64,000 nt of DNA from Theocolax elegans (GCA_026168455.1 CM047428.1:37104121-37168120), one strand, 5' to 3'. Positions 21,960-33,642 are shown, counted from the stretch's first letter. Notes: generated by a model from the sequence alone, not told the origin. Numbers and translations are program-made.

Positions 21960-22345
21960 GAAATAAATAATATTTTTTAAAGAATTCTTTTTAAATTCTA
22001 TTTTTTCAAAGAATTTAAAAAGAATTCTTTACAATAACTTATAAATATAACGAATGTCCGGTATATTGTAATGCTTTAAGTATATTAATAAAGAATTCTT
22101 TAAATTCGAATGAAATTTCACGAATGGTATATCCCATGAAAGAAATATTAAAGAAGTGAAAAAGAAATCTTTTATTACAAAAAAAATAATTAAATATTTG
22201 AAAAGTATTCTTTTATACTTCTAAAAGTCATGCCTCATAAAAACAACCCAATGATTCTCAAAGAACTCTTTTAATTCTTTTTTGAGTTTTCTTTATGCGG
22301 ATTGTAACGTCGTTTTAAACCGTTAAGAAAGAATTCTTTTTGATT
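21960..22345. repeat. AAAGAATTCTTT-motif array, left
   Basis: The self-complementary motif aaagaattcttt and close variants recur many times in a degenerate array. A similar block lies at 23155-23490, with a tRNA-like sequence between them. No coding signal is visible. Confidence 0.6.
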
Positions 22346-22369
22346 TCTTTTATAAATCACTCTCTAAAT

Positions 22370-22500
22370 TTTGAAGAGGAAAAATCACTCGAATGGAGTG
22401 ATAATTCACTCTTTGACTAGTCAAAAGTGCAGCAGTCGGCTTCAAGTTAAAAATCACTTTTCGTATGATTTATTCACTCTTCAAAGAGTGAAAAAACCCA
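22370..22500. repeat. CACTCTTTGACTAGTCAAA-motif cluster
   Basis: Several direct and inverted copies of 'aatcactct' and 'caaagagtga', including a palindrome around 'tttgactagtcaaa' (22412-22427). Probably part of the same composite repeat region. Confidence 0.5.
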
Positions 22501-22639
22501 TATAAAAAATTTATTTTGTAGCGGCTTGCCGGGTCACATATTCTATTTGATTTAGCATTTTAAACATTTGAATTTATTAAATATATATTTTCTGAAATTA
22601 AATAGAATATACATTAAATAACGAAAAAAATCTGCACCG

Positions 22640-22714
22640 GACGTCGGGATTCGAACCTGCATGGGACCCTCTGCGTCAAAGTCGGAAACCTTACCGCTTG
22701 CGCCATCAACACGT
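22640..22714 (-). repeat. tRNA-like sequence
   Basis: On the minus strand, an A box-like ATGGCGCAAGCGGTAA (22691-22706) and a B box AGGTTCGAATCCC (22646-22658) lie at tRNA spacing. Flanks are AT-rich and the acceptor ends do not pair convincingly. It is more likely a SINE head or tRNA-derived piece than a working tRNA gene. Confidence 0.65.
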
Positions 22715-23154
22715 TTTTATATTTTACTTCGAATCGTCCTTATTTGTTACACCCCGATTGAATAATTCCGGAAATTTATTAATATTTATTGCATTATTCC
22801 GTTATTAATACCAATAAACCAATGATTTAGTCGGTTTGTAAGTATAAAGTAAGCACATTCCTGTCGATTCAGATTTGTCAAATACGTTAATTAGTTGCAT
22901 AAAAGTACAATAATAGGCAACTTAACCTATAATTGAGAATCAGAAAAATTCCATAAAGTTTACTATTCTGCAAAGTAATTTTAGATAGAATACTATAACC
23001 ATTTATTGAAAGTTATATATTAATAATTGGTGCAAGTGTGCATAAGTAATTTATTAGAATATTTCACTATAAAGTGACATAATGAATTTATTACACAACA
23101 ATCAATAAACGAATTATTTAAATATATTCAATAATATATAACCTATAAAGACAA

Positions 23155-23490
23155 AAAAAGAATTGAAAAAGAACTCTTTTTCAATATTTTTATGGCGTTT
23201 ATATGGCGTACTTTAATTAAAAGAATATTAGTTTTTAACTTTTTTTTGAATTCAAAAGAACTACTTTATAAATACTTATAACTATTTAGAAAGAATGCTT
23301 TATAAATATTTATAACAATTCAAAAAGAATACTTTTTAACTACTTATATTGTATACATAGAATAATTTTCATTTAATCAATAATTTTATATATATTATTG
23401 AAATTTTGGATCATAAAGAAACCTTTACAGATACTTATTTAATACTTATAGAATTATTTATCGCGGACATTCGTTAATTCTTAAAGAATT
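23155..23490. repeat. AAAGAATTCTTT-motif array, right
   Basis: A second block of the motif seen at 21960-22345 ('aaaaagaactcttttt', 'aaagaattcttttt'). With the tRNA-like sequence in the middle, it suggests one composite element of about 1.5 kb. Confidence 0.5.
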
Positions 23491-24021
23491 CTTTTTTTCA
23501 AAAGTGCGCTTATCGGGATACTCTCAGCACTCACGAGCAATACATGCGATCGCGCGTAATTGTACATTCGAGTTAACGTAAACAAGTGTCGTCGGTTGAC
23601 CTTGACAGAACAAAGGCTCCGACGACTTACAATTATTATGACTAAATAGTTCATTCACCGCGAATAGATTGTGTGACGATTTCCGTTACACTTTTAATGA
23701 ATACTCATAATTGGTTCTAAACAATATTTATTTGTTTTAAATAAGTTAATAATTTCCTGGTTCTATATGCAAGTACTACATTTTCTTTAAGAAGTTGCTT
23801 ATTTGAACGGAATAAATGTCAACTAAAGCAGTTAGTTGCAATTCAAATGAATGTTTCTTCGAGTATATTAAATCATTATTTGCTACTAAAGAAGATCTAA
23901 TTTTTGTTGTGTAGCTAACATACACAGTATATTTTAAAAATATTTATAACTATTAAATATTTATAAAAATATCTATCTGCGGATATTAATAAAAAAAAGT
24001 TATTTAAAAAGCAAAAAAAAT

Positions 24022-24088
24022 TTTATCCAGGCTTGAACCCGGTACCATAAGACTGTCAGGTAATGATTTAGTGATCCGGACTCTAAGT
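24022..24088 (-). repeat. Decayed tRNA-like sequence
   Basis: The minus strand contains CCGGGTTCAAGCCTGG (24029-24043), a good B box and T-arm. The A box side is weak. Probably a decayed tRNA-derived element. Confidence 0.4.
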
Positions 24089-24194
24089 GCATATTAAATT
24101 ATAATTATATAATAATGTAAGATATTTTTATAGCTTAAACTAATAGTATAATTGTTTAAAGCAAATGATTTTCTGGTTTCACGTAAGTAAACCA

Positions 24195-24280
24195 GTCAGC
24201 ACAAAACGTCTTAAAGACGTTTCTTAAAGTCTTTAAGACGTTTATTAAAACGCTTAAAACGCTTAAGGGGGTGCCATAGT
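24195..24280 (+). repeat. AAGACGTTT palindromic cluster ending at a TTAA terminus
   Basis: Several copies of 'cttaaagacgtttc' and its complement lead into TTAA|GGGGGTGCCATAGT (TTAA at 24263-24266). A related arrangement, inverted, stands at 35031-35075, and similar termini at 20634 and 38576. Confidence 0.55.
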
Positions 24281-24449
24281 GAAAAACTATCGACGAAGCG
24301 TCGGTAATGTAGTAAGCGGTAATGTACTAGTAACGCCATCATCCGTTGAAAAATTATATTAATCTATAACCTCACAGTAGATGGCGCCAATAGTACATTC
24401 CAGCTATCATATTCATTCACAAATAACCTTTGTAGATTGTATTATTTAA

Positions 24450-25560
24450 CACAAAATATGCAGACGATGCAGGAATATTTTAGTCAGAATTTTTACAATA
24501 ATCTTTAACAACAATTGCTATACACTTTCCATGCAATCGTTTTCTGCATTTTGATATGCAGACGATGCAGGAATTTTACAACTTTATTTTTACAAACATA
24601 ATTTGACACTTATTACTACATTTTCCGTGCAATCGTTTTCTGCATTTTGTTAGGCAGACGATGCACGAATTGTTACCATAAAATTATACAATAATCATTT
24701 TGACAACTACTGCTATACATTTTCCGTGCAATCGTTTTCTGTATTTGGTACGCAGACGATGCAGGAATTTTGAAACTAAAAATTATTACAATAATCAATT
24801 ATACAACAATTGCTATACATAATTCCATGCAATCGTTTTCTGCATTTTGATACGCAGACGATGCAGGAATTTTGAAGCTAAAATTATTACAATAATCAAT
24901 TTAACAACTATTGCTATACATAATTCTATGCGATCGTTTTCTGCATTTTGTTAGGCAGACGATGCACGAATTGTTACCATAAAATTATACAATAATCATT
25001 TTGACAACTACTGCTATACATTCACTGCTAAAAATAATCGATTGAAATCGATAGACATGGCGAAAGATTTTGCATACAAATCGATTAAAATTAATCAATT
25101 TGAATCGATTTATATGCAAAATCTTTCCATGTCTATCGATTTCAATCGATTATTTTTAGCAGGGTTTTCCATGCAATCGTTTTCTGCATTTTGATACGCA
25201 GACGATGCAGGAATTTTGAAACTAAAATTATTACAATAATCAATTTAACAATTATTGCTATACATAATTCTATGCGATCGTTTTCTACATTTTGTTAGGC
25301 AGACGATGCACAAATAGTTACCACAAAATTATACAATAATCTTTTTGACAACTACTGCTATACATTTTCCATGCAATCATTTTCTGCATTTTTATCCGGA
25401 GACGATGCAGGAATTTTGAAACCAAAATTATTACAATAATCAATTTAACAGCTACTGCTATATATATTTTTCTTTTAGTAGAACGGTTTGGACAGTATTA
25501 CCACACTTTTTATGCATTCGTTTTCTGCATCTGATATGCTGTTCAATGCAATCATTATAT
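24450..25560 (+). repeat. ~100 bp hairpin satellite, about ten copies
   Basis: The landmark 'cagacgatgca' occurs at 24461, 24559, 24655, 24753, 24855, 24956, 25199 and 25300, with degraded copies near 25400 and 25530. The spacing is 96-102 bases once the inserted MITE is removed. At each junction, 'tgcaatcgttttctgcatttt' of one unit faces 'gcagacgatgca' of the next, so every copy can form the same small hairpin. Confidence 0.9.
25023..25164. mobile_element. Palindromic MITE, 142 bp, inside the satellite
   Basis: An almost perfect palindrome from CACTGCTAAAAATAATCG to CGATTATTTTTAGCAGGG. It sits inside one satellite unit, and removing it restores the ~101 bp period. It has no coding capacity. 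The target duplication is at most TT, hidden in a T run. Confidence 0.85.
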
Positions 25561-25619
25561 GAATTACCTTATTTTACCCAAATCTACTTAATAAAAATTT
25601 ATGTTGGCATCGTAGCTAA

Positions 25620-26045
25620 GCGCTACCCACACAGCACAGAATATTACGTCAATATTACGGAAATATTTTATATTAAGATTCGGAATATTACAATAATATT
25701 AGAATGAAAGATTACTGAAATATTGTTATGTCCGCGAATTTCTTACTTTGTAATATTCCATGAAATATTACATTAATATTATTATAATATTTCAGTGTAA
25801 TATTTTAAGAAATATTTATGTATAATTGATGAAATGTTTCAAACACACACTTGCATAGGTCCACTGAAATATTACCTTAATGTTTCTAGAATATTTTAAT
25901 GAAATTTTTAAGAAATATTTCTGAAATATTGATGAAATATTTAAAATACTTACTTCAATAGGTGTAGTGAAATATTACAGTAATATTTTTGAAAAATATA
26001 ACAGAAATATTACATGAAATATTTACAAAATATTGTTAAAATATT
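25620..26045. repeat. AATATT-motif array, left arm
   Basis: Dense degenerate repeats of 'gaaatattac.gtaatatt'. It is largely inverted with respect to 26590-26735, sharing for example 'cttcaatagg..tagtgaaatatt' and its complement. A tRNA-like sequence lies between the arms. Confidence 0.65.
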
Positions 26046-26179
26046 TCAATTAATTGAATTTTTTAACTTAATTATTTGCAATCCCAAGATCCGTGCTATT
26101 CATTTATATTTATTAAGTATTAATTCACATTATTTTTTTTCACATATTTATCGCAGAAAAAATTTGTACATATTTCCTA

Positions 26180-26252
26180 ACCTGGTTTCGAACCCCGTAT
26201 GCACGCATCAAATACAAACGCTTTATCCACTACGCTATTCGCAACGCTTATC
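26180..26252 (-). repeat. tRNA-like sequence between AATATT arrays
   Basis: On the minus strand, A box-like TAGCGTAGTGGATAAAG (26221-26237) and B box GGGGTTCGAAACC (26184-26196) at tRNA spacing. Surroundings are repeat arrays, so it is probably a promoter-like part of a mobile element rather than a functional tRNA. Confidence 0.6.
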
Positions 26253-26589
26253 GATTACGTTTAAAACTTGCACATGATGATCTGCTATTTGATTTGCTAT
26301 CTAATCTGTTTTAATAGTTATACAATTTTAATGAAATTGACAAGATTTTACTATGATTTGGAAAAAAAATCTTGTTAATTAAAAATCTTACTTCTTTGTT
26401 ATCATAAAAATATCGTTAAAATATTTTATTGTTATATTTTTATAATAATTTCTCTACGATAGAAAGCAAAATCTTTCTGCATTATTGATATGTAAGTTTT
26501 CTTAAACCTTGTAAAAAATAAAAATAAGATATAAGACGACGATTTTTCGATTTTGGCGATTAAAGCAAAAGATGTGAAATAATTGTGAA

Positions 26590-26735
26590 TCTTAATGTGA
26601 AATATTTCCATAATATTCCACACAATATTACACTGGAACATTACGGTAATATTAATGAAATATTTCACTAGTCCTATTGAAGTAGGTATTTGAATTCTTT
26701 TATCAATATTTCTCGAAATATTACATTGCAACAAT
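26590..26735. repeat. AATATT-motif array, right arm
   Basis: Inverted counterpart of 25620-26045 with the same motifs. A third block lies at 29290-29530. Confidence 0.6.
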
Positions 26736-27423
26736 CGAATTCGATGAATAAACCAAGATGTTAATTAATGGCGACGTTTCGATGACTTTTGCCTTCCTTC
26801 TCTGATTATTCTACTCGTCAATGGTTAGCATAGCCTGAGGAGGATGGCAAAAATTCGAGCTTACATTTAAACCAAATAGAAGAATATTACAGAACGATTT
26901 TTTTCTAAATAAAGGACTGCAGAGTGTATACGCACTATCCTTTTCAATTCTGATGTTATATTATTAATTAGAAAAAAATTTTACATTTCAAAAATTTGTA
27001 TATTTATACATTTAGAAATTGGATTAATTATCCTAAAAAATTGTATTTAATTCTTCATTTAATGTGATTCTTTATTCTTGTTTAGAAATAATTATTTACT
27101 ATAAGATAATAAGTACCTTTTCGCGGGACAAAATAACATAATTCGTTGTTAGATACATTTTTTTAAGTGTAAAGAGCAAACTGCAGAAAAAGATTTCGTT
27201 TAAAACACTATTTCGGAAATAGTACCAATATATTTTTATTTAAAATAATTAAGTTCAAAAATAGAGCACGGGTATCTAAATTCGGACAAACGTATCCAAG
27301 TGTAGCTCCTTTCGCGGGAGAAAAAAATCTACGAATATATATGGTTAAAAAATTACTAAGTCCAAATTTTATAAATTCAACAGATCTTTATAGCCTGGTA
27401 ATAACTCTTAATAACAAAATAGC

Positions 27424-27497
27424 AAAATAGCTCATAGTGGTAAAGAGTCAGCGTTCGAATCTTAAAATTGAAGGTTCGAGTCCCACAGACAGCAAAT
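27424..27497 (+). repeat. tRNA-like sequence
   Basis: A box-like TAGCTCATAGTGG (27428-27440) and B box GGTTCGAGTCC (27473-27483). It is followed at 27535-27645 by degenerate repeats of 'ttggcaata' and its complement, the same arrangement of tRNA-like unit plus short-motif repeats seen elsewhere in this window. Confidence 0.6.
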
Positions 27498-27676
27498 ATT
27501 TTTTTTTAATTTTTTCTTTTAATTTATAAGCTATGGCCAACATATTGGCAACAGTTTAAAAATTGTAAGATAGTAACTATTGGCAATATGTTTGCAATAA
27601 TTGTTGCCTATCACTTTGCAATACAGTGGCAATAGTTTATATTTTTACGTACGTACAATATATCTTAATAAGTTAA

Positions 27677-28659
27677 GGAGGGTCAATCGTTAGGTGCCGT
27701 AGTCTTTGAGAGGTCCCTTTAGGGCACTAATACTTTTACAAATTTCTATTAGTAAATGTTATATATAGTTTTCGGTGTTAATAATTATTATCCTAAATAT
27801 GCAAATCATTGCGTAAATCAATGGTGAAAGAAAAATATTTTCTTTCACCGAGCGCCCTTTATGATCACCTAAATGTATACAATGCTGAGTCGCAAGATTT
27901 GGCAACGTTGCGTACGGAATATATTATATCGGCGCTTCGACTTCCAAAACAGCGTCTGCTCGTATAAATATGGAATGTAACGGTTATTCTTGATAAAAAT
28001 GAAATACAATGAGCATGCAACGAGAGGCAAAAAAAGGAAAGATTATAGAGTCAATTTTTAACTCCATTAAGTAAATAAATTAAATATTGTTATAAATATT
28101 TTAAATACAATTTTATTATTCTAGAATAAAAGAGTTTAAAATGAGAAGTTTAAATATATGTTACTTGTAAAAATGTATTCCAATAAAAGTTTAATGTTTA
28201 TCGAATAAAATAATAAATGTTTTCAAATTTATTTAACCTACGTATGTTGCAATTTCTAATCGCCGCGTAAATTAAAATGCGACGTTGCGATATCTACCAC
28301 GCATGCGCAGTAAATGTGAGCTGATTCAGTGGTTATTACTTTGATAAAATATTTATATACTTCTGTATCTATTTTCTTCTAATTTACATCGTTTACCCCC
28401 CTTTTTCTCATGACTATTTTAATCTTCATTAAAAAAACTATCATCAAAGATATAAGAAACTTAATGAGATAATTATGACTCCTTCCATTTAAGCCCGTGT
28501 AAAAGCACGAATTTTCCGTGATTGATTTCTCGAGAATTAAATCGTTTACCCTACTATTTTTTTTACCAATCGAATAATCGATGTTCAAACTATCTTCTGT
28601 TAAAGTTTTATCAAAAACTGTTGGTTTTCAAAAATATCATGGGAGATGATTGACCCTCC
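27677..28659. mobile_element. TTAA-flanked non-autonomous element, 983 bp
   Basis: TTAA at 27673-27676 and 28660-28663 with terminal inverted repeats GGAGGGTCAATC / GATTGACCCTCC. There is no transposase. The 69-codon minus-strand frame at 28379-28588 has no recognisable domain. TTAA duplications are made by piggyBac and Kolobok transposases. A palindrome 'gaaagaaaaatattttctttc' lies near 27827. Confidence 0.75.
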
Positions 28660-28663
28660 TTAA

Positions 28664-29285
28664 GTAGATTCTGCTTAAAAATAAAATGTTTTAAGTCTGT
28701 TATTATATACATGCTGTCAGATTAAATTTAATATGTTAACTTTTAATATCCATCATATTCGCATATATTAACATTACATATTTTATTAGTTACATTATTG
28801 TTACACTATTATTACCTTTGTAACAGTATTAGTATTCTCTCACAAGGGAAGTACTTGACCTTCGGAAACGGATATATCTTATCTTAAGCTTGGCATATCT
28901 TCTGGAATATTATAACATGAAGAAAGCTAAGTTATTACTTGCCAATTGCCACTTTTACGAAAGTGATTCGACATTTGACAATAATATTTTCAATGAAAGT
29001 TACTTTCACTTTAATTGCTATTATGACTCAAAAACGAATATTGATAGGAAATCAATCCAAAAACTGAAAGGTAGTTGAGTTCAAGTAGATATGGTTAAAA
29101 AAAAGAAGCTTAAATTGTTTAATTTAGAGCAAAGTTAAGAAAATAATAAATTGAAGAATTTTATAATATTATTGTAATATGTTTAGCATTATTTTAGGTT
29201 ATATTTTTTTGTAAGATTTCATATTGTGTGGAGTGCAATGCCGGATGTCAAATACGTTTCGTTTCGAAATTCTACTACACAAGAA
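28664..29285. other. AT-rich spacer with no supported gene
   Basis: The only open frame of note (28890-29078, plus, 62 codons) has no motif I recognise. Nothing else is visible. Confidence 0.5.
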
Positions 29286-29289
29286 AAAA

Positions 29290-29530
29290 TTATATAATCG
29301 AGTCTCCAGGAATATTCCTCAAACATTGTTGAAATATTTCACGTAATATTACACTGTAATGTTTCGACAATGTTACATGAAATATTGTGATGAAAATCTG
29401 TGCAATATTTTAGTAATATTACAAATGATTATTTTCGTTTTAACATGTATTGATATTATAACACACGAAATACACGAAATATTACATGAAATATTTCAGA
29501 AATATTGTTGTAATATGTTGTGAAATATTC
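29290..29530. repeat. AATATT-motif array next to transposase
   Basis: Degenerate repeats of 'gaaatatttcacgtaatatt' type abut, and probably truncate, the C-terminal end of the transposase pseudogene. They may instead be the terminal repeats of that transposon. Confidence 0.55.
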
Positions 29531-31106
29531 CACTTTCACATTGCACGGTATGCAGAACTGCTGAATATCCTTCATTGAACATTCCTGCAGCCATATACGC
29601 AGCAATTTCTACGATTTTTTGACCAGAATTGAGATGTTTTGGAGTTATGCGCCAGACAGTGGAGTTGAACGATTCGTTCGAATTTCGCGTGTGTCCACCG
29701 AAGCATCGCGTCATGAGATCGTCATGAGATCGTCATTCGTAAGTTCTTTGTAGATTGGATAAATATGTTTCTCCACTTTTTCGTCAATTAATCGAGCAGA
29801 ATGTTTGAAGTATGCAAAACGATTCGTAGCTTCGGCTTTGCGACATTCACACTAGCTGTCAGTGCCTGTCGGACAATTCTCGTGACAAGGAGATTCATTA
29901 GTTGAACAATAACGATCCAGCGTTGTCATCACAGCCTTTTTCATATCTTGGACAGAATGAATATTCCTTCGAATTGCTCAACCATAATATATTGTCAACT
30001 TTTTGATGAGACTCTCTGTTAGACGCATTTTTCCTCTAAGCTTCTCTTCCTTCCTTTTATTTCGGAGTCGAATACCCATGCGCTTTTGTACGTGTCCCAC
30101 GCACTCATTTTTTGTCACAGGGTAATCATCACCATATGGATTCATTTTTACAATACCATTGAAAGTTGTCGAATCACCGTCGCCGATATAATGCGTATAC
30201 TTTACTCCACAATTTTCAACAAATCTCAAAAACATCTCCACGATTGAATCTACCTCCATCTTCCCTGCTGAACCATCGTGATTTGAAGAGCATGATTCTT
30301 TATGATCATTATACCATTCTTCAAATTCTTCTTCGTCTAATATATTCTTTTGTAAAGCACATGAATGACAATATGCACTTTTTACAATAAGGTCGACTAC
30401 TTTGCCTAAGTAATATACAATGAGCGTTTTAACACCAAACAATGAAGTAAGACCTCGTTTTTTCCAGGATCCATCGCCAGAAACTTTCAAACAGTCAGCA
30501 GATCTATCATGTTCTATATTTTTTTCTTTCTCTTCTTTGACAGCTTTTTCACAAACGCTTTTGAACATTGATTTTGACGCTGTATATAAATGCTGCACAA
30601 TTTGATCATACGTTGATTTTGCTAAACCTTGACATATATCCATAAGTCCACAAAACACATTGATACCTTCTCGTCCAACACCGAAAAGCCTCATAACAAA
30701 AACAATTAGTCTATTTATTTCGAATCCAGTGTTTATAAACGGTCCTGAATTTATTTCTCTATGACCACACATACACGATAATACAATTTTGAAACCTAAG
30801 CTTCGATGTCCGCTCTCTGAAAATTGTATATTTTGTTTGCAAGATCTGCAAATTACGATATCAGAAATTGCAAAAAAATACTGTGACAAACTCGATTATT
30901 CGATAGCAGTGAGTTAGATGCACAATGATGTTCTCGGTGCTAGCGGTGGCTAATTTTTTCTCAGTACTACTTGTGTTGTACTCTGTATCGTCTGATTCTG
31001 TTCTGAATAGATTACCATGGAATTTTCGTTTCCGTGATTTTGCAGCACGTTTACTACTCGATTTGTCACTTTTCGGATAACTAGACATGATTATATTTAA
31101 GCGCAC
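29496..31106 (-). pseudogene. Mutator-like transposase pseudogene
   Basis: Read on the minus strand from 31106. A basic N-terminus with RKRKFHGN is followed after a frameshift near 30895 by a zinc-ribbon-like CRSC…CMC region. Next come GDGSWKKRG, CHSC, HDGSAGKME, YIGDGDST, YGDDYPV and ECVGHVQKRMG…LR (30889-29978), blocks typical of the Mutator-like transposases annotated in invertebrates. The C-terminal part RCFGGHTRNSNESFN…W and FNEGYSAVL (29714-29540) follows. Lesions include a stop at 29976, another near 29858, and an 11 bp tandem duplication (gtcatgagatc at 29710-29720 and 29721-29731) that shifts the frame. The protein would cut and paste DNA. This copy is dead. Kolobok affiliation cannot be excluded. 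Confidence 0.8.
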
Positions 31107-31613
31107 TCGTCAATAGCCAGAGCAGAACTAAACGTTACGCCACAAACAGCTCTATAGGAAGCAAGTACACACAGATTCTATACCGATGACACATATTAAG
31201 GTTCAGAAGACGCTTCTATGAAAGCAAAAGATTATTTCGAATAGCTGCTGAACCTTTTCAGGTATATAGTTTCGAGTTTAGAGACGAGGGGAGGAGCGCG
31301 CGCGTTTCAGTCTGCCCGAGCAATGGCACTTGTTCGATGCCCCGTTGCGTTTAGTGCTGTATCTTCGGAAATACTACGAATCCGACTCTATAACTTCGGA
31401 TATATGTTCTTATACATATACCTTAAACGATACCCCCTTAAACGACCATCATTTTTATTTGTCATGTTACGAATATATCTAAAGTTTATAGATGTGTAGT
31501 TCTGTACAAACGATAACCATGTACAATTTTAATTTATATTAAATAAACAATATAAATATTATTTGTAATTTTTCACTCATTACAACAAATATATATTTAT
31601 ATATATATATATA
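31107..31613. other. Region upstream of the transposase pseudogene
   Basis: It contains an inverted pair 'aaggttcag…ctgaacctt' (31199-31260). A terminus-like 'ATACCCCC|TTAA' lies at 31423-31434. The 31550-31610 stretch is (AT)-rich. It may include the transposon's promoter and right end, but I cannot fix them. Confidence 0.35.
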
Positions 31614-31668
31614 CTAGGGGGGCTTCGCCCCCCTGCGCGCTTCGCGCGCCAACCCCCTATTTTTAATA
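31614..31668 (-). mobile_element. Helitron 3' terminus with double GC hairpin
   Basis: On the minus strand the sequence runs through a stem-loop GCGCGCGAAGCGCGC, then a second stem GGGGGGCGAAGCCCCCC. It ends CTAG with a T as the next base. A GC hairpin immediately before CTAG|T is the classic Helitron end. The body would extend to higher coordinates through the AT-rich stretch 31670-33100, but I cannot find the TC start. Confidence 0.6.
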
Positions 31669-33210
31669 TCGAAAAAGGTTTTTCGTAATTAATTTATTTA
31701 AAATAATGTTTTAAATTGTATTATTTTTTCACTACCATGGACACCTTAAACATTAAACAGATTCATACAACACCTTGGAGGTATTGCTATAGTTATTATA
31801 ATTTATAAATAAAAGTTTACCAAAATTTAGTGTAATGAAATCAGAATAAAAATAATAAATAGAGACATATTAAATGGTAACTGTAAATTTTAAACTATAT
31901 GAATTCTTATAAAGCTTAACTTTATATTTTAATAATTATAAATGTTAATGAAAAATTAACTTACCAAAAATAGTAAAGTACATATACTTACTAAATTGTA
32001 GAATTTTAGTTAACAACTTATTAAAATTTTGGATTATTTTAAACCGTTATAAATAGAAATTCACCTTCTAAAATTAATTTATTTAATGACGAACGATCAT
32101 CGCCAAAAGTTCTATGTCATTAATATTTTGTACTTTAATAGTAATAAAACTTTCTTCTTAATTAAATTAATTTTTGTATTAGCTTTAAAGAATTATTTAT
32201 AACATTTTAGCGGTATATAAATAAAAACCTGTTTCTTCCATTTCTCCCGTAAATCGTAATTTGCACCCGCTTTCAAAATTTGCGTTTTAATCCATAATTA
32301 TATCCAATTTATTTTTCCCTTTAGTTACAGAGCCCATATATTTATTTTAATTATTATAAACAAAGGCATTCCTTAAATAACCTTTTGTTTCTAATAAATA
32401 CATACTTGTTTATATAAAATATTGTTTTATATAAATATACGTAATCTACTTACTTATATATCCATACAATTTTTAAATTTTGATTTGAATAATATTTAAA
32501 TTAAATACTACTAAAATAATAAATTTCAAAAAATTTTTGAAATGTATTTCGTATTTTATATTGCCTCTGTTAAAATTTGAATTTTCTTTTGCCATTACTG
32601 TTTATAATAGAATTATCTTAAAAATGCAATAATTAATGTATTAATTTTTAATTTATTGTATATTTCACATATAGATATTTGGAAAAGTGTATGTTATACT
32701 TGATTAATATTTATTTTATCTTCGTAAAATTGTGCATATTTTTAAAAACATTACATTAAATTTTAGGTCCGTTTTTATTTTATGAGTTTTATCAGGAATA
32801 AGTAAACTAATACACATTCTTTCAAGTTATATTCACAACTTTTTTTTGCGCACGGAAAAAATACATATATTATCTATTCTTGAAAAAACAAATAACACGT
32901 ACACACACACACGCACACACAAACACACACACACACTTCTGGGTTAGAATTTCTAATTTCAATGTAAATTTTATATAAAATACATGCCAATATTCAACTT
33001 AAAAAAAGTGTAAGTGCGCTACAATTGATTTTTTATCCAAAAGTTTGAAAGAAAGCTTGGAGCAATACCTTTCAAATAGTCTGTAGCATTTTTATGGCCT
33101 TCAGTTCTGTAAAAAGTTATGAATTATCTTAAAAATGCAATAATTAATGTATTTAATTTTTAACCCATTGTATATATCACATATGGATATTTGGAAAAGT
33201 GTATGATCAC
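31669..33210. other. AT-rich stretch with an 85 bp direct repeat
   Basis: No gene is visible. The block 'gaattatcttaaaaatgcaat…ttggaaaagtgtatg' occurs at 32608-32692 and again at 33119-33206 with few differences, 511 bases apart. A short (CA)n tract lies at 32898-32936. Part of this may be the body of the Helitron ending at 31614. Confidence 0.55.
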
Positions 33211-33642
33211 ACACACACACACTCACACACACACACACATACACGCACTCACCCACACACACATACACACACACACACGCACGCACGCACGCACACGCAC
33301 ACACACGCACGCACGCACACACACAAATACACACACACACACACACATACACACATGCACACACACACATATATATATGACATATATATAACATATATAT
33401 GACATATATATATCATATACATGACATATATATATAACATATATATATAACATATATTTATGACATATATATATATAACATATATATATAACATATATAT
33501 ATAACATATATATATGACATATATATATAACATATATATATAACATGTATATGACATATATATATAAAACATATATATATATGTTGAATTCTGAATTCTT
33601 AGACACGGCGGCGGCGGCGGCGGCGAAATATTTATATATTAT

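Noticed and set aside
22640..22714. Functional tRNA gene
   Set aside because: A and B boxes are present but acceptor and anticodon arms do not pair convincingly, and it sits between repeat arrays. The same reasoning applies at 26180, 27424, 50775, 55620 and 55784.
24450..25560. Regularly spaced 'gcagacgatgca' repeats resembling a CRISPR array
   Set aside because: Spacer parts are also conserved between units, so it is a satellite.
33101..33606. Frames rich in His-Thr or Cys-Val-Tyr
   Set aside because: Direct translations of (CA)n and (ATATATGAC)n microsatellites.
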